Positions 13,004-23,879 of a stretch of DNA of 64,000 nucleotides are shown piece after piece (position 1 is the stretch's first letter; the number at the start of each line of letters is the position of its first letter). The notes beneath the pieces were generated by a model that saw nothing but the letters and a program-made list of their open reading frames with translations, was not told where the DNA came from and searched no databases. Source of the DNA: Lentinula raphanica (taxonomy: Eukaryota; Basidiomycota; Agaricomycetes; Agaricales; Omphalotaceae); the NCBI GenBank assembly GCA_027919835.1, contig JANVFP010000017.1:62001-126000 (forward strand), in the 5' to 3' direction. A program made the position numbers and the translations under genes.

Positions 13004-15016
13004 TCACAACTTCCACGTCCCCTTCTTCTTCGCCTGAATCGCTCTCGAAATCACAATCAACCCCGACCCAAACAACTGGACGACCGCACTGAACAACACA
13101 GGGCGTATCCAGAAATACTGCGGTGAGTGAAGGAGTGCGCCGGAGATGGGGCTACCCGTGAGCATGGCGAAACTTGAGACGAAGGTGAGGAAGCCCATTC
13201 GGGTGCTGGTGTCGACAAGGTGTGTGAGGTGAGTATGTGAGAAACGGTTGGCTCGGAATATTGGATTAGTAGCGCTCAACTCACCCAACTTCGTTGATGT
13301 TCCTCGCGAACGTTGCTGCCACAGGACCGATGACCGAGACGACTAGCAAAAGATAGGGGATATTAAGTGCCACCGGTCAAGATAACACGGGAAGAATCTC
13401 GCGATCGAAAAACAACACTTACATCCACCTGAGGTGAAGCCATACAGGATCGCGAACACGACCGTTGCCGCGACTGATTTGGAAGCGAGAAGCATGAAGA
13501 CCAGGGCTCCGGTGATGAATCCCGTTGCGATCGTGACTTTTTTCGAGGAGAACCAAGTTGATCAGGGTTAGCGCTAAAGTTAACGTTCAAGTTCGGAGAA
13601 AGAGAGACTCGTGTTCACCATTAAAAGGTCCTAGTACATCCGCCATGAAGTTCGGGAATGTTCGTCCGAGTACACCAGTGATGTTGAGGATGGTGATCTA
13701 TGTGATATATGTTATGATATGAAGAGCACGAGGAATATTCGGGATGAGTCGATGATTCATCTCAGTTAATAGCATGGCATATACTCACTCCATAAGTCAC
13801 AATATTCGCCGGAAGGTCATGTTTCGAACAAAACAGTTGCAGATAAAAGTCTAAAAATAAAACACAAGAACATATCAGCCAATGACACACGACAAACTCG
13901 TCGACAGACAACAGGGACAGATGGGAAACCTTTAACTCACACGGCACGAATAAGCCCCAGAATACAAAAAACGACCTGAAAAGAGGAGTATCAATCGTAT
14001 CAGCCGTCTCAACGGGTACACGACACAGATTATGAGAGATATTACCCGGCAGTGCATATCAAGTACGGAACGTCTGTCAACACACCCTTCAAATCGACAT
14101 CCTTCTTGCCTCCGGCTGGCAGACGCGTTTTCATGATCAGGTTCGAGATGGTCAGGAGTCCGAGATAGAGGAACGATTGGGCGCGGACGGCCCATGCAAA
14201 GCCGACGCTCGTGAAGAGATGATTCAGCATGATGGGATAAATCGCTGCACCCAGAGAACCACCTTCGATGCAGGCAAGCCCGATGTCAGTTTGGAGAATG
14301 TACTAATGGAGAGATTAGAAGGATTGAGAAGTGCTTTACCGGATAGAATGATTCCCATAGCTAGTGCACGTCGTCGTCGGAAATAATGCGAGGCGATGGA
14401 GAGCGATGGCATGAAAAGCATGCCCATTCCGATACCCATACCTAAGCCCTGAGCGAGGAAGTTTTGGTAATAGTTGTGCGGTTTGGCGAGTGAAAGCATG
14501 AATGAGCTGAGCCACATCATCATATGTCAGGTCTAATGGATATGAAGGCAAATCAAAACCCATCCCACCAAAAACGAACAGAAGGCTGCCACCGAGCATG
14601 AGATGTTTGAAGTAACCTCTGTCGAAGAGTTGCCCGCTGAAGAAACCGCCTCCGAATAATAGAAAACCTTGAAGAGAGCCAATCCAAGCGATATCGGATG
14701 GAGGATGGTCGTTTAAGGATTCGAGTGTGTAAAAGTTTTCATAGACACCAAAGGATTGCATCGTTCCAGCGGCGCAGAACAGTGTGAGGAAGCTTTTGTG
14801 TGTGTGGGTAGCGCATGAGTAATAAGGTAGCGAGAACGACGCAGCAAAAAAGCTCACCCGCCCAGAACCGTCAACCAACCTTGCAAGCCACCTTCCGGGA
14901 ACGTCAACGGTGGAGGTCCTGCCGGAGAAACTGGAATATCATCTTTTGAATATCCTCACTAGACGACTCTCGTCGGTTCAACGGTATCCCATCTACGGGC
15001 AACTTTTCAGATGTCG
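13004..15016 (-). CDS. MFS transporter, monocarboxylate-porter (MCH/SLC16-like) type
   Basis: The minus-strand exons read as a 12-helix MFS protein: F-P-E-G-G-L-Q-G-W-L-T-V-L-G-G at the entry to helix 1 (the classic MCH opening), T-L-F-C-A-A-G-T-M-Q-S-F-G-V-Y, D-I-A-W-I-G-S-L-Q-G-F-L-L-F-G-G, F-F-S-G-Q-L-F-D-R-G-Y-F, G-L-G-M-G-I-G-M-G-M-L-F-M-P and S-H-Y-F-R-R-R-R-A-L-A-M-G-I. Near the end comes F-V-S-S-F-A-M-L-T-G-S-P-I-S-G-A-L. The stop gives ...A-K-K-K-G-T-W-K-L. Fungal members are plasma-membrane proteins; the substrate cannot be read from sequence. Oddity: the natural start ATG at 15016 (M-S-T-S-E-K-L-P) is one base out of frame with the rest. The frames would join at a short A-run (T-run on plus, 14944-14947), so there is either a one-base indel or an N-terminal intron I cannot place. 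Confidence 0.8.
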
Positions 15017-16719
15017 ACATTATAGTCGTGACGAGGAACCGAGGATGGTGGTCAGAAGGCAAGAGGGAGCGTTGAAGCCGGTCATGAAGGATGATTCTTT
15101 GGGATTTTTATGTATTACTTGTAAGGATAAGGCCGAAAACAGGTGAATAAATCTGATCAATATGGTATCTATGTGTGATATGTGGCAATCCGTGACATGG
15201 GAATGGGCATATGGGAGCCTTGTGTGTGTGAACTGCGCGAAGAGCAGACTGGTCAGAAAAAGAGGTTGAGGACGCTATGCAATTCAGCGTCTGGCGTTCA
15301 TCTGCATAAAATCTCGTTGGATGGACAATGTTCAAGCTCTAAAAGCACAAGTCGTACCAGTACAGATTTGGATAAGCTATGCCGAGGATCAGTCCATCAT
15401 CGTGGTTCAAGGGAGAAGCAGTGTTTCTGAGAGGCTCCCGCCCCGGCTGACGCAAGCAAGTTCAAAATTTGAATAAATTTGATGGCACTCCCTTTTTATT
15501 TCTTACCTCCATGAGTATTGCTGCACTCAGACCTTCAAAGGACGCCAGATAATACACGTTCTCGACGTATCTTCAAACGACTCTCTCTCTCTCGAGGGGT
15601 AAGATAAACATAGCACACTCCCGAAGAGATCGTCCTTCGCAGCCAGCTCAGCCGGGTCGGTACTTATTCAAAAGGTTCAAACACATACCGCCTTTCATCG
15701 AAGCAACGTCGATCATTTTCAGATAGAACATCAGGTATCAGGTATCATTGACATGACTGCAGTCTTGCAGAAGAAACATCACTTTCAATTGTTCACAGAC
15801 ATCAGCTGCTCTCGGGAGCAACTAAGTACAACAAAGTCTGAAGTTGCTTCTTATGGTAGTATGTCAATCATGGATCACTCATTTTCAATAGATGGATCAT
15901 GGAAACGAAAATCCGTGCTGCATAGCCGGTGCATCGAAACAGCGGTCTCAACCATGTTCCGACATCGTCGACTACCTATGATATAAACGAGTCATCGAAA
16001 GTTCTGGTTGTCGAGTCGTTTGTGTTTTCTAAGTATCATCTCACTCCACTCATATCAACACAGTATCCTTGCTTACTTGATGAAGAACGATGCTAATCCT
16101 TTGTGAATTGGTGTCTTTCCCATGAGAAGCATCCGCAGCGATGCTCCTTTCGATGTCTAAACGACAAAACGTTGATCGATTCGATGGAAACAGTTTTGCA
16201 AACATCAGATGAGGCCTCGTTCGCATTGGAGGTCAAACACACAGAGGGTACGTCTCTACAGCTAATCTTAGTTCACCTTGTCGAATGCTGCACTTTCAGT
16301 ATGAAAGACCGTCCACTGAGATGTTCAAGGACCACAAGATGAGCGCCGGTAAGGATCATTCGCTTAGGGGACGCATTACCTACGAGGCTACTTTGCGAGG
16401 TCAAGCTGACTGGCGCATCGGTACCGTCATACCGCGTCTTCACAGTTCAAGACTCGCCTTTCAAGCCGATTAGTGATATAGACTTATAAATGATCACCAA
16501 GTTCGCACTCTATCCGTCATACACAAACGTAAGATTCAACTCGAGGGAGGGCATTGAAATGGTGGTCCACAACGCTCAGCCATGCCCCAGACACGAGTGT
16601 GAGATTTCAATCGATTGGAGATCACGGCGGGAACGAGAAAAGCATTCAGATACTTAGCCTACCTTCATCTGACTCCGATGACATTCCTTACCGGTGCATC
16701 CCTATCATCAGTAACTCCC
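15017..16719. other. Intergenic, no supported gene
   Basis: 1.7 kb between the transporter and the first GWW/LPEY family copy. ORFs are all under 85 codons with no recognisable domain and no convincing splice partners. This is the left boundary of the duplicated accessory region. Confidence 0.4.
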
Positions 16720-17364
16720 ATGGCTGACAACACAGAACCACCGTACGCCTATACTTCTCTATCTCTCCACTCCAGCGATCTCTAACATCGTACACTTCAC
16801 CTTCACTAACTCACCGATTGGAATTCAGTACTAGTAGGGAAAGCGCTAGCACACGGCCGCACCCTTACTACCCCACCTTTCTACCCTTAGACCAGCCTCC
16901 AAAGCAAGACGGTGAATACGACTTTACATGCAACCGCATAACCCCTCTGTATCACCTCGGGTGGTACATTCCCATGGAAGTCTTACCACAATGTTATCCA
17001 AGTGCGGCGGACACATGGCGAATTTTTGGAAGGACAACGTTAGCAGAGTTTGGGTTGAGACTGGGTTGCAGAAGAAGCACATGAGCAAGATAGTGTATGT
17101 GTACATTTTACTGTGTTCGAACACTGCTTCTTTACTGATCAAGTGTGTGCTGTTTATAGCAAAGGTCGTGGATTCCAACCTAGGATTGCTTACGGAAAAA
17201 ACGACGTAGACGGAGGAGGAGAGTATTTTGCCTTGGTGTATATAACCAGCAATGTTTCGCAGGAAACAATAGACATGGGCTCGAACGAGGAGTACCTAGC
17301 GGATGTCAGGAGGGTGGCGAAAATCAAAGATAATTTTGGACCGTTGCAGTGGGTTAGAGGTTAA
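16720..17364 (+). pseudogene. GWW/LPEY family copy 1, frameshifted
   Basis: First of seven related genes. Exon 1 is ATG plus 20 nt (M-A-D-N-T-E-P, ending at 16742 before GT). Exon 2 carries F-L-P-L-D-Q-P-P, I-T-P-L-Y-H-L-G-W-Y-I-P-M-E-V-L-P-Q-C-Y-P. Near 17005-17030 the frame is lost: the family continuation F-W-K-D-N-V-S-R-V-W-V-E-T-G-L is present but in another frame. The exon 2 donor also seems displaced relative to the other copies. The last exon is well preserved (G-R-G-F-Q-P-R-I-A-Y-G-K, then T-I-D-M-G-S-N-E-E-Y-L-A-D-V) and ends in TAA at 17362-17364. A single indel or a sequencing error could explain the break, so decay is likely but not proven. The closest relative in sequence is copy 2, the next gene. 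Confidence 0.65.
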
Positions 17365-17685
17365 GCCGAGCACAGTGTAGCCGTCACTCTTGTTTTTCTA
17401 ATTCTGGTTTCCTCGTCCACTCTCCCTCAACTCTCCCTCGAAGGTGGATCGATCAACCATGCCTGCGGCATGACTCAATGAGTCTGCACGATACAACGTT
17501 CGTGGAATGAGTGATACCCACAACATGCGGCAACTCCGAGTCAATGATTCATTGAAATTCTCAGGAATCTAGCGACTCTGTTTGCCAATACATACAGGCT
17601 GCCACTTAAATAAAGCAACGATAGCTATTTCTCTCAGCCCGTTTTCCTCGTTCCATTGTCGGCAGAGCCCTCAATTTCGACTCTT

Positions 17686-18384
17686 ATGGCTGACCGTACA
17701 GAAACTCTGTCAGTTATCTTTTTATCAAACACCGACTTGAATCGTGACTCACACTGGAGCTTTCAGTACGTGTCCCCATTGCAAATCAGAAATACCGTAA
17801 GTGGATTCCTCGATGTCCCCAAGCCAGTAATTTCTGACACTGACCTCTTCTCTTCGATGAATCGATTAGGCTGAACATCACGCGCGCTTTACCGAAATTT
17901 TTACCCATCGACCAGCCTCCTCAGAGAGAAGGGAAATACGATCTTTCATACAACCGGATAACCCCTCTATATCATCTCGGCTGGTATCTTCGTTCTGAAG
18001 ATCTGCCAGAATACTATCCAGATAACAATGGAAAACCCATGGTCAGTTACTGGCGGGATGAGGTTACCAAACCGTGGGTTGACGCTGGGTTGCGTTCAAA
18101 GTATATGAGCGAAGTTTAGTGGGTACACAAGCACAAGACTCGTGGATCCTGCATGAATCACACTGACCCCAAGTGTTGTTTGTAGCAAATACCGTGGGTT
18201 CCAACCCAGAGTGTCCTTTGGAAAATACAACAATGAATATTATTTGTTTGTCTATATCACCAGCAACGTCGATCAAGAGGCAATAGACATGGCTGCGAAT
18301 GCGGAATATCTCGCAGACGTCAAGAGAATGGCAAAGGTCAAGGAAAACTTTGGTCAATTGCAGTGGGTTCAAGGTGCAACTTAG
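17686..18384 (+). CDS. GWW/LPEY family copy 2, unknown function, intact
   Basis: Three exons: 17686-17708 (M-A-D-R-T-E-T plus two bases), a central exon from about 17872, and a last exon starting after AG at 18186. The joined frame runs F-L-P-I-D-Q-P-P, I-T-P-L-Y-H-L-G-W-Y, L-P-E-Y-Y-P, Y-W-R-D-E-V-T-K-P-W-V-D-A-G-L, Y-R-G-F-Q-P-R, Y-Y-L-F-V-Y-I-T, D-Q-E-A-I-D-M-A-A-N-A-E-Y-L-A-D-V-K and L-Q-W-V-Q-G, then TAG. About 155 aa, soluble, with no signal peptide or membrane segment, rich in Trp and Tyr. I do not recognise the family. The central half looks like a compact aromatic domain and the last third is probably beta strand followed by an amphipathic helix. Copies 1 and 2 form a subgroup (G-W-Y rather than G-W-W). 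Confidence 0.75.
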
Positions 18385-19426
18385 TTGAGTGGAGCACAGT
18401 GTACTGTTACCTTTGTTTTGTGCGGGGTAACATAGTTCATTAGTACAGTTTATCGCAACGACAGATGAATACCTTGAGCCCATTCCGTGATCTATGTTAT
18501 GAGGTTGAGGTGCTGGAAGTGATTTTGAAAGTCATCCTCATAGCTCTCATTAATGCATTGAGAAATATCGCTTTTCTATCCAGACGTGTCAGCAATGGAA
18601 CCGACGATTATGCCGACGCGAATGCTGCACAGATGATTCTTGCTGACTGGACCTTGGAGTTGAGTGCGGTGACAAGATGGAAGAGAAGGAGGAAGGAAAA
18701 GGGAAGACGAAAACGGAACATGCACAAAATTAAATGCACACTGGTTTGCTGCTGGATCCTGGCTGGATCGCGGCTTTGGAAAGAAGAGAGAGATCTGAGA
18801 CCGTGGGAGTTCATTACATAACACGCTTCCTAACGGTCATTGGTCGACTGACGCGGGAATTAGAACTCGACCGACGACGACCTATCCCAGCCTATTCCAG
18901 CAGATTCACAGCAACTGGCTGCTGCGTGAAGTCACAGAAGTACTGTATTAAGTGTGGTGTGTGGTATGGTGTGAATACTCAGATTGGATGATAATGTTGT
19001 CCGATGCGACGAATTTCGAGCAGAACTCACGCCGTCGCGGCTCGCTCAAGATCGACGAACCTGATGCATTATGCCTGAATTCTATTGAGAGTGAGTTCAT
19101 CTTCCTTCAATATCCTCATTCGGCTTTCTGGCTCTCTTTTCTAAACTTATGAAAACCTCTCAAGATTCCACCGATCTGCCACGCCTAAGGCATGTGCTGG
19201 GCATGTGCATGAGTACTGGTACTGAGTACTTGAGTACTGAGTCTCAGGCTGTACATCATCTCGTTACAGCAATGGTTAACGTTTAATGCGCGTATGTAAA
19301 TGCGGCGACTCCGCGTCAGTGACTCATGATCAGAGTCAGTCAAAATCTGGGAGTTTGATACACTACTTATAAAAGTTGCCAACTTGAACACATCTTTCTC
19401 CAGAACACCCATTCCGAACGAAGCAC
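18385..19426. other. Intergenic between family copies 2 and 3
   Basis: No supported gene in about 1 kb. The last 70 bases hold the probable core promoter of copy 3 (TATAAAAG near 19369). Confidence 0.4.
19369..19376 (+). promoter_or_regulatory. TATA-like box upstream of family copy 3
   Basis: A TATAAAAG-like sequence lies about 57 bases before the ATG of copy 3, followed by G-T-T-G-C-C-A-A-C-T and a CCCATTCCGAAC block. The same arrangement (TATAAATG, then GTTGCCAACTC and CCCATTCCGAAC) precedes copy 5 near 28502, so it was copied with the segmental duplication. Position and conservation support a core promoter; there is no expression evidence. Confidence 0.45.
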
Positions 19427-19680
19427 ATGACTACAGTTAGCACAATACGGTGAGCGCATTGTCTTCTATGTCTTCTCAGGCTACTAGTTGATCTGACTGG
19501 GACACTGGACACTGAACAGTGTTTGTCCTCACCGTCAATTTCTCCCTCTTGATCAGCCCCCACCACGCGAAGGGATCCTTGTTGTTTCATGCGATCACAT
19601 CACCCCTGCCTATCAGCTTGGCTGGTGGATTCCGTTGGAGAAATTGCCCGAATACTTTCCAGGAAAATCAGCAGAATTCT

Positions 19681-20406
19681 GGGGCGCTATCCATGTGTGT
19701 GGCGGATACCGATACCGGATAGCGATTGGGTCATCAACATAGCCACTGGATAGTCATGTGCTCTCTTAACCCTAATCCTATATCAACACTTTGAGAGGAT
19801 ATTGGCCCAAAAATTTGGACATTCCTGGGCTCAGCTAGTATGCCAGTTCAGTAAAATGAGTGATATGGTGGTGACTTGCACTGTACATGTAGGTAGAGTA
19901 TGAGATAAAGATTTTGAAAACTCAAAAGTTGACCTTGAGCGCTCGAGCGCATGTGGCATGATGAGAACCGGCATGACAAACCATATATGTCGTGCCGGTG
20001 GAATCCAGAATTTCCATATATGTATTATTTCCCAATGACCGAGCTCTTTCACAGTGTTCAAGAAATCAAACCTTGCTCAAAAAATTCTAGCAGCCTTGTA
20101 AGACTTCTTTGACTGCTTCACTGGATTCAAATTCACAATGAACAAGGCTTTTCAATGCATTTCATGGGTTCAATCATTAAAATCCTTGCACCTTTGATTT
20201 AGTGATGCTAGTATGCTCTCAAATATGCACAAAATGGCTCAGCATGTACCCTCAATGTGTCAAATGAATAATATCAGCATCTCAAGAGCCTTGTCAAAGT
20301 AACAAACGTTGAGGAGTTCTTTTTCTTCCTTTTCTTTTTTTCCTTTTTTGGAAAATTTCCTTTTTGATTTATTTTTCTCAGATCCCACATACATCGCTAT
20401 CGGGCC
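19681..20406. mobile_element. Non-autonomous hAT-like DNA transposon (726 bp)
   Basis: Inserted in family copy 3. The 8 bp AGAATTCT is duplicated at 19673-19680 and 20407-20414 (9 bp if the adjacent C is counted). Ends are imperfect inverted repeats: left GGGGCGCTATCCATGTGTGT, right (reverse strand) GGCCCGATAGCGATGTATGT, about 16 of 22 positions alike when two further bases are counted. GGATAGCG/CGCTATCC words recur near the left end. There is no transposase ORF. The 8 bp duplication is the hallmark of hAT elements; class assignment rests on that and on end structure only. Confidence 0.65.
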
Positions 20407-20465
20407 AGAATTCTCAACATTCTGGCGGAAGGAGGTTCGCAATCCTTGGAACAAGGCTGGACTTA

Positions 20466-21118
20466 GGCCCTGATCAGATGCACGGGAGATTGGTGTCGGG
20501 AAAACGGATTTGGGTTTGAGTACCCGTTGGGCACCCGTCGTGGTTATTGCTTGGGTTTCCAACGGGAGTTGCTACCTATATTAATGCATAGTCACATTTA
20601 GTCACACTGTAACAAGTATGCCCCCAACTCGAACGATGCAATGTACTCACTGTGCTGTAATAGTCAGCAACCTTTTTGGCCGTTTTTGGTCCACCATGAT
20701 TGGAGCCGTCGTCTTGAAGAGCCTTCAAAACAATAGCCCACACAGCGGGTCGGAATCCACTGTCAGTTTGAAAGGTTCCGCGGTTGTTTACAAGACAGTC
20801 AGCAATGACCATGTCATCGATGTCAGTATATTTAGCATTCCCGGATGCAGTGGCAGCAGCAGTAGAATTAGATGAAGGGAGCTGTGAAGTATCGGGAGTA
20901 GACATGGGTGTGTTGATGTCTGAAGGTGAATCAGCCATCGTATTGGAAGTGTACTATAGGCGTGACAGTTCTACATTTCCTATATACCGCGCCCTCAAGT
21001 TTTACCGATCACCCAGATAAACGGAAAATCTTTCGGGTCCCGCCAATTTCCTGGACGGGTTTTGTTTTGCAGAGATATAGAAACCCGACGCCATTATCCC
21101 GTGCATCCGATCAGGGCC
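20466..21118. mobile_element. PIF/Harbinger-like DNA transposon (653 bp)
   Basis: Second insertion in family copy 3. Both sides carry TTA (20463-20465 and 21119-21121), and comparison with the uninterrupted copy 6 (GGACTTAATGAGAAG) shows the pre-insertion site has a single TTA. Terminal inverted repeats of about 35 bp start GGCCCTGATCAGATGCACGG (left) and GGCCCTGATCGGATGCACGG (right, reverse strand), with about four mismatches overall. A 3 bp TWA target site and GGCC-type ends fit PIF/Harbinger. The inside encodes only a SANT-like ORF, so the element lacks its own transposase and would need one in trans. Confidence 0.82.
20576..20938 (-). CDS. Myb/SANT-like ORF inside the Harbinger-like element (fragment)
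   Basis: ORF of 120 codons: Ser/Thr-rich N-terminus, then A-D-C-L-V-N-N-R-G-T-F-Q-T-D-S-G-F-R-P-A-V-W, V-L-K-A-L-Q-D-D and G-G-P-K-T-A-K-K-V. This resembles the N-terminal half of the Myb/SANT-like DNA-binding proteins common as the second gene of PIF/Harbinger elements and in related basidiomycete transposon ORFs (W/F spaced residues, G-x-K-T after the first helices). The C-terminal helix and any downstream part are missing, as expected for a shortened element. It lies wholly inside the terminal inverted repeats, which supports the link to mobility rather than a host function. Confidence 0.55.
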   Translation of the reverse strand: MADSPSDINTPMSTPDTSQLPSSNSTAAATASGNAKYTDIDDMVIADCLVNNRGTFQTDSGFRPAVWAIVLKALQDDGSNHGGPKTAKKVADYYSTVSTLHRSSWGHTCYSVTKCDYALI

Positions 21119-22665
21119 TTAATGAGAAGTACGCCAGCAAAAAACAGTGGGTTTGAACTGTTGCAGATTCAATTTGTGTTATTGATAACAGAACCATTGT
21201 TCATAGCAAGAATGTCTGGTACAAACCAATGCTGACAACTGGTACCCAGAATGGGGATGCATATCTGTTCATATGGATAACGGATAATGAATACCAAGAG
21301 TCCATTGATATGGCTCAAAATAAAGAGTATATTGAAGATGTCAAGCAAATGGCCCAAATCAAAGATAGTTTTGAGGAGAAGTTGCAGTGGGTTAAATGTG
21401 GTAAAGCCTGGTAGAGCCCGATGAACTGTTAAATGCCTACACAACTCTGTAGGGCCATCGCATTTGTTTTTCTTTGATTGTGCATAAAAGAATGAAGAGT
21501 CTATGATGTTACCTCAAATAGAGTCAGCTAGTGAGCAAATTTGAATCCGAGTGCTAGGTCAATCAAGTGGCAATGAAAAGATTTGACAACTGTGTTATCG
21601 GAAACAACTCTGCTTCATCTGACCAGGACAACTAGGCATACAGGTCATTCTGTGATTCAAGAACACAGGTTACACTGCCACTGACAGAAGCGCATGGGCG
21701 CGCGCAAGCCACGTACTTGGATGGGCGAGTCAAGTCAAATTTTTAGGACAGAGCCCGGTCTGCTACACAGACCAAGATAATTGTACATCACTGCAATTCA
21801 TAGGTGCATCTTCAGTAACATATGTCTTTGCAGAAGATCTAACAGCAGACGAACCTTGATGAGCATAGTGCAACATTCGCCGATACAATATATAACACGT
21901 TTTGAAGAGAGGGTCGCTGAGGATGGGAGCGACAACGATATTGACCAAGACGAAAGATTGAAACCGACATGAAGTGAGAACGCAGATATAGAAGCTTGAC
22001 CTTCAACTAGTTTTCAGTGACGCGGGAAGAAGGATTGGCATTTACGCTCCATATCAACACCTTTGAGTAGCTTTAACTCTAGCACCGCCGTTTATGCCCT
22101 CAAAGCCCTTGTCGCGAGCTTTTCCACTGCTCTACTCCAGCAGAGCAATTGCTCGACTTGCTCGAGCACCCTATGCCATAATATCAGACAGTGGTAGGCT
22201 TCCCATTAATTGTGAGGAGAGGTCTGTATACAAAGGTCGCGGCAGGACGTAGAAGAGGACATTGGGATGTAGGAGTCAGATGAACCTTTAGGAGATGAAA
22301 TATAAGCACTTTGAGTCTTGAGAACTCTCGTTTCGGATATCGAGCTAGAGCTTGAAAGCTCAAACACCACCAGAATGAGAAAAACGGGACATCTAGGCGG
22401 CGAGGAAAGTGAAGACGATCTGGATCCTTATCGCGACGCCAAAGAAGCAGGTGATGGGGTCAATTAGGGTCGAGTGTGACTCAAGCAGCTGTAGCAAGTT
22501 GGTGGGTCCGCGGCATGTGTGTGAAGGGACGAACGAATTTGAAGAAGGTACGGTCGAGTTGTAGGAATCAGGATATCTGGCTGGTCGAAGGTCCGGAACG
22601 GTGCTACGGTGCTGGGAATCTGAAGAAAGGTCTGATGTGACCGGCGCGTCTTCTTATATACCAAG

Positions 22666-23289
22666 TTAGAGCCCTCCTTGCTCGACTCTTGAGTCGAACG
22701 CCACACACACACCCAACCACGGTAGGCTCGAGTCCAATCCGTCTATAGAGGAGCAAACTCTTCTAACGGTTCTGTTTCTAGCGTATAGCCTCCATATCAA
22801 CGTGACACCTATTCTTGGTTGCAAGGTTCCTCGCCAAGGATTATCTCCATTGCTCTGTTCGAGCGAAGCGAGACCGCGACCTCCGGCACCAGACGCCGCG
22901 GCGTCGTTCGAGGCTTCTTGGTACTTCTGAGAGTGGGATGCGGTAGACGAGGGTATGGCAGAAGGAAGGAGTATCAGGATGAGCGATTTGGGATGAGCTT
23001 TGAGATGAGGCTTGAGAGCTTCTTGAGCTGTCATAGATTGTTGGACTAGAACGTGAAAGACTGCGGATATGAGAAAAAACGCATACGCGTCGACGAGGAC
23101 TGAAGAACACTCACCGACACAATTCACGACTAATTTCACACAGGTGATGAAACGTTCCTCGATCTCTTGCTTTGTCTGCACCCTCCATGCGCGGCGAAAA
23201 CAACGACAATGCACTGCCTTTGTCTCGCTGTAAGACTCAAGGGAAATTCTGGGTTTAGCGCCTGCAGCAGCGGAAGATGGGAAAACCAC
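22666..23289 (-). pseudogene. Unrecognised minus-strand coding unit in duplication A
   Basis: The minus strand has coding-like stretches around a conserved intron: exon end F-I-T-C-V-K-L-V-V-N-C-V before GTGAGT at about 23116, then after an AG, L-K-P-H-L-K-A-H-P-K-S and Q-K-Y-Q-E-A-S-N-D-A-A-A-S-G-A-G-G-R-G. The same intron position (GTGAGTT after a similar exon) is seen in copy B near 31060 and in copy C near 38123. The three versions disagree in frame and contain stops in each other's frames, so these look like decayed copies of one gene. A membrane protein is possible because hydrophobic runs follow the intron in alternative frames. I do not recognise a family. Confidence 0.35.
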
Positions 23290-23879
23290 AGTGCGGTAGA
23301 CAGGGATGGGAGGATCGGATGGAGGCTATAACCAGAACATTAGAACATTGAGATAAGATGAAACCAATGACGAGCAGAGAAAGGGTCCTCACTGATTGAG
23401 CACCGGGTAATGGTAGGTGGGCGGCTGGTTACAATAGCCCATAGCGCGAAGGAGTAAGCGACGGTGAATGGAGTTGGGATCGATCAACTTCTGGAATCGA
23501 TATAATAATTAGACGTACATACATACCGCAGTAGAAGTAATTAGACATACTTCAAATTTACTAGGGCGAACTAACTCGCGACCATTGAATGTCTACTGGT
23601 GTCTTCAGATGTGAGTCTTGAGTGATACCTGGTCCTGGTCCATATTGTGAGTCCAGATAGCGTGTTGGAAGAGCATAACCAAAGGCACACTGAGAAATTT
23701 CGAATTGGTGGCGAGGAAAGGTCCCAGAGCCGCGGAAGAGTTTCCCAACTGTTCGGGATTCCACAGCACTCAGACTCAGACGCACAGGTCAATTGAATGT
23801 TCTTCATCAGCACAGCAACGGACATAGGCAAAGTGTGGCGTGCGCCAAGGTGCGAATTAGAAGACTGTATGTGACCTAG

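Larger units (their letters stand above)
19427..21414 (+). pseudogene. GWW/LPEY family copy 3, split by two transposon insertions
   Basis: The gene is present in three blocks. Block 1 (19427-19680) holds the short exon 1 and the first half of exon 2 (F-L-P-L-D-Q-P-P, Y-Q-L-G-W-W-I-P-L-E-K-L-P-E-Y-F-P-G-K-S-A-E-F). Block 2 (20407-20465) continues S-T-F-W-R-K-E-V-R-N-P-W-N-K-A-G-L. Block 3 (21119-21414) continues N-E-K-Y-A-S-K-K, then after the intron V-W-Y-K-P-M-L-T-T-G-T-Q-N-G-D-A-Y-L-F-I-W-I-T and T-A-G at 21412-21414. Each gap is a DNA element flanked by a target duplication. Apart from the insertions the coding frame is undamaged, which argues that both insertions are young. As it stands the gene cannot make its normal protein. 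Confidence 0.82.
19360..23870. repeat. Segmental duplication, copy A
   Basis: From the promoter of family copy 3 to about 23.87 kb, the sequence matches 28.49-34.25 kb block by block once the three transposons are removed. Shared landmarks include the CCCATTCCGAAC leader; the 3' flank beginning ATAAAAGAATGAAGAGTCTA and running through TCAAATAGAGTCAGC; the TTGATGAGCATAGTGCAACA block; the T-A-T-A-C-C-A-A-G-T-T block near 22660; and the GCAACGGA block near 23815. Similarity is high over the gene and its 3' flank and patchier to the right. A shorter third relative lies at 37.64-38.18 kb. Confidence 0.75.

Noticed and set aside
20260..20562. 100-codon minus ORF with Lys-rich tail
   Set aside because: It spans two transposon boundaries and a gene fragment, so it is a chance product of nested insertions.
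22666..23289. Assignment of the minus-strand relics to a named basidiomycete membrane-protein (DUF) family
   Set aside because: Hydrophobic fragments and a C-terminal-like segment were suggestive, but the frame is broken and no diagnostic motif could be identified.
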